From the NCBI RefSeq assembly GCF_014202035.1, contig NZ_JACHFR010000001.1:62001-126000 (forward strand): a stretch of DNA of 64,000 bases, read 5' to 3'. Source of the stretch: Treponema rectale (GTDB taxonomy: Bacteria > Spirochaetota > Spirochaetia > Treponematales > Treponemataceae). Below, in pieces: positions 58,663 through 64,000 of the stretch; positions within the stretch are counted from its first letter, which is position 1, and each line of letters opens with the position of its first letter. Position numbers and translations under genes: made by a program. The notes beneath the pieces were generated by a model. The model searched no databases. It saw only the letters and a program-made list of their open reading frames with translations, and was not told where the DNA came from.

Positions 58663-59685
58663 ATGGCTAAGGATATTGACTGGGGAAGCCTTCCGTTCGG
58701 CTATAAGGAGACTTCAAAGAGTTTCGTTGCAAATTTTAAAGATGGAAAATGGGATGAAGGTACATTGACTTCGGATCATACCATCACGCTTAACGAGTGT
58801 GCCGGTGTACTTCAGTATGCACAGACTTGTTTTGAGGGACTTAAGGCTTATACTACTGCAGACGGTAAAATTGTATGTTTCCGTCCTGACCTTAATGCAG
58901 ACCGCATGGCTGATTCCTGTGCCCGTCTTGAAATGCCTGTTTTTCCAAAAGATAAGTTCATTCAGGCAGTAAAGGATGTTGTAAAAGCTAATCTTGACTG
59001 GGTTCCACCATATGGTTCCGGAGCAACCCTCTATATTCGTCCGTACATGTTTGGTTCAAATGCTGTTATTGGCGTAAAACCAGCTGATGAATATCAGTTT
59101 AGAATTCTTGTTACTCCTGTAGGACCATACTTTAAGGGTGGTGTAAAACCTATTAAAGTACGCATTTCAGATCTTGACCGTGCTGCTCCTCATGGAACAG
59201 GTGATATCAAGGCTGGACTTAACTATGCAATGAGCCTTCATAATATTGTTGATGCACATAAATGCGGATATGCAGAAAACATGTATACAGATCCTGCAAC
59301 TCATACTTATATTGAAGAGACTGGCGGTGCAAATATTCTTTTTGTTACAAAAGATGGAAAACTTGTTACACCTAAGTCAAATTCAATTCTGCCGTCTATT
59401 ACCCGTCGTTCACTTCTTGTTGTTGCAAAAGAATATCTTGGTATTGAAGTTGAAGAACGTCAGATAAATAAGAATGAACTTAAGGATTTTGTTGAAGTTG
59501 GTTTGTGCGGAACCGCTGCAGTAATTTCTCCTGTAGGTCAGATTGATGACCACGGAACTTCAATAATGGTTCCTAGCGGAATGGAAAAATTCGGTCCTGT
59601 TCTTGGAAAACTTCGTGATACCCTCACTGGAATTCAGATGGGTACTGAAAAAGCTCCTGAAGGCTGGGTAGTTCAGATTGCTTAG
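58663..59685 (+). CDS. ilvE: Branched-chain amino-acid aminotransferase
   Basis: It transfers an amino group between glutamate and the branched-chain keto acids, using PLP. The fold-type IV markers are visible: Cys-Phe-Glu-Gly-Leu-Lys-Ala-Tyr, Arg-Pro-Asp-Leu-Asn-Ala-Asp-Arg, the PLP lysine Lys183 in Gly-Asp-Ile-Lys-Ala-Gly-Leu-Asn-Tyr, and Glu-Glu-Thr-Gly-Gly-Ala-Asn-Ile-Leu-Phe. At 340 residues it is the longer (eukaryote/BCAT-type II) form. I start at 58663, eight bases after AAGGAG; a TTG at 58636 is rejected. A terminator separates it from pta. With ilvD and ilvB it forms a dispersed pathway. Confidence 0.94.
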   Translation: MAKDIDWGSLPFGYKETSKSFVANFKDGKWDEGTLTSDHTITLNECAGVLQYAQTCFEGLKAYTTADGKIVCFRPDLNADRMADSCARLEMPVFPKDKFIQAVKDVVKANLDWVPPYGSGATLYIRPYMFGSNAVIGVKPADEYQFRILVTPVGPYFKGGVKPIKVRISDLDRAAPHGTGDIKAGLNYAMSLHNIVDAHKCGYAENMYTDPATHTYIEETGGANILFVTKDGKLVTPKSNSILPSITRRSLLVVAKEYLGIEVEERQINKNELKDFVEVGLCGTAAVISPVGQIDDHGTSIMVPSGMEKFGPVLGKLRDTLTGIQMGTEKAPEGWVVQIA

Positions 59686-59703
59686 TTAAATTAAATTAAG
59701 AAG

Positions 59704-59735
59704 AGTGCTGCATTGAATCATGCGGCACTTTTTTT
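59704..59735 (+). terminator. Terminator after ilvE
   Basis: AGTGCTGCAT pairs with ATGCGGCACT (one T-G pair) across six bases and runs into seven T. Confidence 0.88.
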
Positions 59736-59765
59736 GACAAAAAATAATTTTATAAGGAAAAGAAA

Positions 59766-60791
59766 ATGGATTTTGTAAAAGAATTGCGTGCAAAGGCAAA
59801 AGCAGCCGGAAAAACAATCGTTCTGTGTGAAGGTGAAGATAAGCGTGTTGTTGAAGCAGCTTCTCTTGTAGTAAAAGAAGGTATTGCAAAGATTATTCTT
59901 CTTGGAAATAAAACTGAGATTGAAAAGTTTGGGTTTGATATGAGTGGTGTAACAATTGTTGACCCTACTGCTGATGCTAATGCCGATAAATATGCTGAAC
60001 TTCTTTATAAGGCTCGTGAAGGTAAAATCAATAAAAAGACTGGCGCTCCGGAATATGCTGATGTTGCTGCTGCAAAAGCTGCAGCTCTTAAAGATTATAC
60101 AATGTATGGAGCACTTATTCTTAAAGCAGGTGACGCTGACGGTTTTGTAAGCGGTGCATGTCATTCTACAGCAAATACTCTTCGTCCTGGTCTTCAGGTT
60201 ATTAAGACTGCTCCTGGCATCAAGACAGTTTCTTCATGCTTTATTATGGTTGCACCTGAAGGTGGAAATAAATACCTTTCTGATGGAATTGCAGTTTTTG
60301 GTGACTGTGCTATTAACATTGAACCTAGCTCAGAAGAACTTGCAGATATTGCAATTGCTTCTGCTGATACTGCAAAGAAAATTGCCGGAATTGATCCTAA
60401 AGTTGCACTTCTTTCTTTCTCAACAAAAGGTTCAGGTAGTGATGCAAAAGGTCTTAATACAGTCGGCAAGGTTGTTGAAGCTGTCGGTATTGCAAAGCAG
60501 AAGGCTCCGGAACTTGCCCTTGACGGTGAATTCCAGTTTGATGCAGCTATTGCTCCTGAGGTTGGAGAACTTAAGGCTCCTGGAAGTTCTGTTGCAGGTC
60601 ATGCAAATACATTTATTTTCCCTAATATTAATGCAGGAAACATCGGTTATAAAATCTGTGCACGTATGGGTGGATGGAAGGCAATCGGGCCTGTTTGTCA
60701 GGGATTTGCTAAACCACTTAATGATTTAAGCCGCGGATGTAATGTGGATGAAATTGTTGATACTGTAGCAGTAACTGCCCTTCAGGCTTAG
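59766..60791 (+). CDS. pta: Phosphate acetyltransferase
   Basis: Pta converts acetyl-CoA and phosphate to acetyl phosphate, which acetate kinase uses to make ATP during fermentation. This is the short form (341 aa), the catalytic PTA_PTB domain only. Motifs are Val-Leu-Cys-Glu-Gly-Glu-Asp at the start, Gly-Phe-Val-Ser-Gly-Ala-Cys-His-Ser-Thr-Ala, Leu-Ser-Phe-Ser-Thr-Lys-Gly-Ser-Gly and Phe-Pro-Asn-Ile-Asn-Ala-Gly-Asn-Ile-Gly-Tyr-Lys. TAAGGAAAAG precedes the ATG. No ackA is adjacent. With pflA it fits formate/acetate fermentation. Confidence 0.95.
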   Translation: MDFVKELRAKAKAAGKTIVLCEGEDKRVVEAASLVVKEGIAKIILLGNKTEIEKFGFDMSGVTIVDPTADANADKYAELLYKAREGKINKKTGAPEYADVAAAKAAALKDYTMYGALILKAGDADGFVSGACHSTANTLRPGLQVIKTAPGIKTVSSCFIMVAPEGGNKYLSDGIAVFGDCAINIEPSSEELADIAIASADTAKKIAGIDPKVALLSFSTKGSGSDAKGLNTVGKVVEAVGIAKQKAPELALDGEFQFDAAIAPEVGELKAPGSSVAGHANTFIFPNINAGNIGYKICARMGGWKAIGPVCQGFAKPLNDLSRGCNVDEIVDTVAVTALQA

Positions 60792-60810
60792 ATTTCTTAT
60801 TCACTGTAAA

Positions 60811-60886
60811 TAAAAATACCGGTTGTTACAGGTTTTAATATGAAACTTACTTCATAATTGTCCTGTAACAGCCGGTATTTTTTTTG
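60811..60886. terminator. Bidirectional terminator between pta and the exporter gene
   Basis: AATACCGGTTGTTACAGG pairs with CCTGTAACAGCCGGTATT (one mismatch), with A-rich bases on the left and eight T on the right. It can terminate both convergent transcripts. Confidence 0.87.
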
Positions 60887-60935
60887 TATTAAAACCGGAA
60901 ACTAATTGTGTTACCGGTTAGTTTTTTGTTATCCG

Positions 60936-63287
60936 CTAGAAAATCGTAAGAATGAATGAAGTTACGAGTCCTACGAAAATTGATATTCCTAAAACATGAA
61001 CAGGCATGAATGAACTGAGCATGATTGCTCCAAATGAAAATGCCGTTGTAAAGAAGGAAAGTGCTATGGCAAATGTTTCTGCCTTGCTTTCTTTGTTTTC
61101 CATTTTGTAGATTATGTAATCCAGTCCAAGTCCAAATACAAGAATCATACCTGTAATGCAGAAGAATTCTATTTTAAGTCCTGCAAGGGAGAATATGGCT
61201 GTAATCATAAGTACGCTCAGGGCAGGAACGGAAGCAATCTTCAGTGTGTCTTTCCAGCTGTAGAAGATTTTAAGAACGATGAAGATTACAACATATGCAA
61301 TAAGGAACATTTCCATAATCATGAAGGAAAGCCTGTCCAGACCGTAGCTGATGTCTTTTATGCGGTTCTCGAAATAGATATTGCTGTCCTGATCTGCAAT
61401 TTCATTGTATTCTGCTTCTTCTTCAGGGTGAACGATTGCCGGAAGCACGAGCGAATAGTATTTGTTTTCGTATCGCCCGATCCAGATGATATCAAGTACG
61501 CTTTGTATTGCTTCAGGAAATTCATTTTTTGGAGTCAGATATTTTTTATCTCTGCTTTCAAAGTCTTTAACAAAGTTATTTTCAATCTCATCGTCAAAAT
61601 CAAGATATTCACTTCTGAAGTCTTTTAATGCCACAAGATTTTTTGCAGCTTCATAGGATTCTTTCTGTGACTTTATGGAAGGAACAAAGCAGGCAGTACA
61701 GATGTAAGGCTTATCTTTTAACGCGGTCATTATTTTTTCTTCACGCTGAAGAACTTCTTCTTCCGTGTTTCCGCTTACGATGAACCATGACGTAGGATTA
61801 TAGTTGAGGATCTGGAAGGCTTTTGCTGCATCATCCTTAAGACGGCCTTTTGGCTGATATAGAGATGTAAGGTCATTCTTGACGCTTATGTCTTTGCGGT
61901 TGATGAAGATCACTGTAAGTGAAAATACCAGCAGTGCTGCAGTAATGATTTTTGAAACCAGATTTTTATTAGGAATGGTGAAATTAATTTTATTAAGAAT
62001 TGGAATTACACGTTTTTCTCTTGGAGGAATTTTGAGCAGGGAGAAAAGACCCGTTACTGTAAGGAATGAACTTAAAATTCCTGTAAATGAGAATACGGCA
62101 ACCTGCTTGAGCATATAGAACGGTGCACCCATTAAAAGTGCGTAGCAGATTTCTGTAGAAAGAAGAGAAAGGAACAGTCCGTTAAAAAGATGTGCACGGA
62201 TTTTACGTCCGGAATTCATCTTTTTGCGTCCTTTCCAGTTAATGAAGAAGTGAAGTGTGTAGTCTATCGATGAACCGATAAGGGATGTTCCAAATACCAG
62301 GGACATCATGTGTACTCCGCCGAATACAAAATGTGTGGTAAAGAATGCCGTAAACATTGAGACTGCAATAGAAAATACTGATGCAAAAATCGGCAGAGGG
62401 CTTCTGAATACTACAAGCATCATCACAATAATCAGGATTACGGAAACCGTAGAGATTATTGAAACTTCGTTTGTTGCATCGGAAGAACTTTTATAACTGT
62501 GGAAGGTTGTTCCTGAAAAAACAAATTTAAGGCCGTCTTTTTCTAATGGAAGACATACATCATAAATGAGCGGGACGGCATTTTTCTTGCTTGCCAGGGC
62601 TGCTCCTTCATCTGAGAGCTGAAGCCTGAGCATTACATTCCATTTTGTTTCTTCTGTCGGATTACCGTTTTCATCAAGAGGCCATCTGTTTGCCAGAACA
62701 CCGTCTTTCGGCTGCATTGCAGGACCTGCATTCTGTGCATATTTCATGTAGTTCATGAGGTTTGTATTATCCAGACAGAAAGGATCGTTTTCTGTATCTA
62801 CAGCTGCTCCAAAACTAAGTGCGCTGTAAAGGCTGCTTAAGGCTTCCATTGAAAATTCCTGTGCACCTTCTTCTGTCGAAATAAGTTCCCTCAGTTCCGG
62901 GGTAAGTAAGTTGTATCTCCACTGGGACATGAATTCCTGATAGCTGTTCATGTCTTCTGCAGTTCCTGAATATAGTGATACGCTTTCAAACTTAGGGCTG
63001 TCCTTAAGTTTTTCATAAACAGTTTCAGCACCTTCCTTTGCTTTTGCAAAATCTTCATGCGTTGATAAAATGAACAGACTTCTGCCGCTTGTAGAGGTAA
63101 TGTTTTTGTCTGCAATCTTTGCAGCCTTGTTCAGGTTATTTGACGGAAACATGTTGTACAGGTCTGCGTCAAACTGGAGTCCGTTTGTAAAGAAAAGTGA
63201 AACAGAAAATAAAAGTGTTAAAGTTGCATGAAAGAGTATCCATGAAACAGTAAAAAACTTATTTGATAAAGTAAGCTTCGTCTTCAT
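60936..63287 (-). CDS. MMPL/RND-family exporter (783 aa)
   Basis: It has twelve or so transmembrane helices in two halves: one N-terminal helix, a large periplasmic loop (about 35-265), five helices (about 268-420), a second helix with another periplasmic loop (about 445-640), and five C-terminal helices. The pattern matches the predicted exporter family COG4258 of the MMPL group, with Gly-Ser-Ser-Ile-Asp-Tyr-Thr-Leu-His-Phe and Gly-Leu-Gly-Leu-Asp-Tyr-Ile-Ile-Tyr holding the proton-relay acidic residues. Such proteins move lipids or polyketide-like lipids. Its start overlaps the LolA-like gene by 29 bp, implying joint function at the envelope. Confidence 0.9.
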   Translation of the reverse strand: MKTKLTLSNKFFTVSWILFHATLTLLFSVSLFFTNGLQFDADLYNMFPSNNLNKAAKIADKNITSTSGRSLFILSTHEDFAKAKEGAETVYEKLKDSPKFESVSLYSGTAEDMNSYQEFMSQWRYNLLTPELRELISTEEGAQEFSMEALSSLYSALSFGAAVDTENDPFCLDNTNLMNYMKYAQNAGPAMQPKDGVLANRWPLDENGNPTEETKWNVMLRLQLSDEGAALASKKNAVPLIYDVCLPLEKDGLKFVFSGTTFHSYKSSSDATNEVSIISTVSVILIIVMMLVVFRSPLPIFASVFSIAVSMFTAFFTTHFVFGGVHMMSLVFGTSLIGSSIDYTLHFFINWKGRKKMNSGRKIRAHLFNGLFLSLLSTEICYALLMGAPFYMLKQVAVFSFTGILSSFLTVTGLFSLLKIPPREKRVIPILNKINFTIPNKNLVSKIITAALLVFSLTVIFINRKDISVKNDLTSLYQPKGRLKDDAAKAFQILNYNPTSWFIVSGNTEEEVLQREEKIMTALKDKPYICTACFVPSIKSQKESYEAAKNLVALKDFRSEYLDFDDEIENNFVKDFESRDKKYLTPKNEFPEAIQSVLDIIWIGRYENKYYSLVLPAIVHPEEEAEYNEIADQDSNIYFENRIKDISYGLDRLSFMIMEMFLIAYVVIFIVLKIFYSWKDTLKIASVPALSVLMITAIFSLAGLKIEFFCITGMILVFGLGLDYIIYKMENKESKAETFAIALSFFTTAFSFGAIMLSSFMPVHVLGISIFVGLVTSFILTIF

Positions 63288-63885
63288 TTGAGAGTGTCTC
63301 TTTAAATTTTATATTTTTGAGTGAATATTTTGTATAATCAGTATCGCTCTGCATGATTGTAAAGGAATTAAGTTTTGCTGCTGTTCCTTCATAGCTGCCG
63401 CCGATGATAATCTGTTTGAGGGCAGAAGAAATCGTCATGTCTTTCGGTGCAAGAGTTATAGTCCATTCATGTCCGTCAGAAACAGTAACATCAAAATATT
63501 TTTCAATTTCTGAAGAATCTCCTGAGAAAATAGATGTCATTGCAGATGCAACGGTTCCGAAAATTTCTGAGGAAGAACTTTCAATTACTGAGCGTTTTCC
63601 TGATGCAGTTGTCTGAATTATGTAATCAGGTGTAACTGCTGTCGAAGTTTTCATTGGCTTAAGCGTGCGCCAGAGAATTTTGTCCTGAGAAAAAATAAAT
63701 GTTCCTGAAGACTTCAGAGGTTTCTTTAAGGCTGATGAATATTTTTCCTGAGTAAAATCACCTGCAGTTATTTTATGAGATGTAATCGAGGTTAAAATTT
63801 TGTCCAGCTGAGCATTCTGAGCAAAAACCGTTGCTGACATCATGAGAGTCAGTGTAAAAATTGCATGTTTAATAAAGCTTTTCAT
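63259..63885 (-). CDS. LolA-like outer-membrane lipoprotein carrier
   Basis: The signal peptide ends near Val-Phe-Ala-Gln (about residue 23). The mature part follows the LolA pattern: Ile-Thr-Ala-Gly-Asp-Phe-Thr-Gln-Glu-Lys, Leu-Lys-Ser-Ser-Gly-Thr-Phe-Ile-Phe, Ile-Leu-Trp-Arg-Thr-Leu-Lys-Pro and a C-terminal substrate-cavity half. It would carry a lipid or lipoprotein across the periplasm. I start at 63885 (Met-Lys-Ser-Phe-Ile-Lys); a TTG- or ATG-led extension to 63933 is less likely. LolA plus MMPL exporter pairs are known in aryl-polyene-like and glycolipid clusters; genes beyond the window would decide. Confidence 0.85.
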   Translation of the reverse strand: MKSFIKHAIFTLTLMMSATVFAQNAQLDKILTSITSHKITAGDFTQEKYSSALKKPLKSSGTFIFSQDKILWRTLKPMKTSTAVTPDYIIQTTASGKRSVIESSSSEIFGTVASAMTSIFSGDSSEIEKYFDVTVSDGHEWTITLAPKDMTISSALKQIIIGGSYEGTAAKLNSFTIMQSDTDYTKYSLKNIKFKETLSNEDEAYFIK

Positions 63886-63965
63886 GGGTAAAAGGATAGC
63901 ATATTTATTAAACTTGAAAAAGTATCTGTACACAGTATCTTAACACAGTTTACAATATGCTTACT

Positions 63966-64000
63966 ATGACTTTACGAGAACATATTGTAGCGCCGGGGAC
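63966..64000 (+). CDS. Possible start of a gene leaving the window
   Basis: An ATG at 63966 (or in frame at 63957) opens a frame that remains open to the window edge, encoding Met-Thr-Leu-Arg-Glu-His-Ile-Val-Ala-Pro-Gly. A TTGAAA and a TATCTT with 16-bp spacing lie upstream (63914-63941). There is no clear ribosome binding site, and too little is visible to assign a product. Confidence 0.3.
   Translation, partial: MTLREHIVAPG

Overview
The window looks like a chromosomal segment of a gut- or rumen-type Treponema or close relative (Spirochaetia). The evidence is: abundant secreted lipoproteins with spirochaete-style lipoboxes; a PEGA-domain envelope protein; large chemoreceptors; a block rpsP-khpA-rimM-trmD-rplS-(FliK-like)-(FlhB C-terminal-like)-hypothetical-YraN, which I recall in similar order in treponemes; and several Rpn-family PD-(D/E)XK genes. 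It has amino-acid synthesis genes (ilvD, ilvB, ilvE, argH) and fermentation genes (pflA, pta), so it is not a reduced T. pallidum-like genome. The species assignment is inference; no rRNA is present.

Layout. 0-4 kb: end of an outer-membrane barrel gene and two secreted lipoproteins. 4-13 kb: ilvD, a YitT-family membrane protein, a secreted protein, a diguanylate cyclase, ilvB, a small DtxR/MntR-type regulator and argH. 13-19 kb (mostly minus): pflA, an orphan TRAP solute-binding lipoprotein, an HtrA-like protease, a PEGA/barrel protein and radC. 19-36 kb: two tandem secreted DNA/RNA endonucleases, Rpn genes and fragments, an 883-residue lipoprotein, then a four-gene minus-strand operon (secreted exonuclease/phosphatase-fold nuclease, lamin-tail lipoprotein, outer-membrane protein, 5'-nucleotidase) that looks like an extracellular nucleic-acid scavenging system. 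36-42 kb: ABC-F ATPase, SH3-like lipoprotein, fabF, mraY. 42-47 kb: two tandem paralogous chemoreceptors. 47-49.6 kb: two secreted proteins and a tandem array ending in tRNA-Leu(UAA). 49.7-55.4 kb: the ribosomal/tRNA-modification operon and tRNA-Asp(GUC). 55.5-64 kb: a lipoprotein gene with an in-frame amber stop, an intact Rpn gene, ilvE, pta, an MMPL exporter and a LolA-like protein.

The most unusual content is non-coding. At least eight copies of a modular palindromic element occur at 3' ends of genes. Most copies end in GGGG(A/C)TGTCCAATAAGT-type inverted termini, with internal hairpins whose stems differ by compensatory changes; the copy at 15 kb lacks the left terminus. Two copies lie directly downstream of Rpn genes inside a duplicated segment. 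A second unit, a double hairpin, sits exactly at junctions of tandem duplications of gene 3' ends (once after ilvD, four times after tRNA-Leu). A conserved sequence of about 37 bp precedes three Rpn genes and radC. Together these suggest an Rpn-linked palindrome-mobilising or duplicating system; that is a hypothesis from sequence patterns only.
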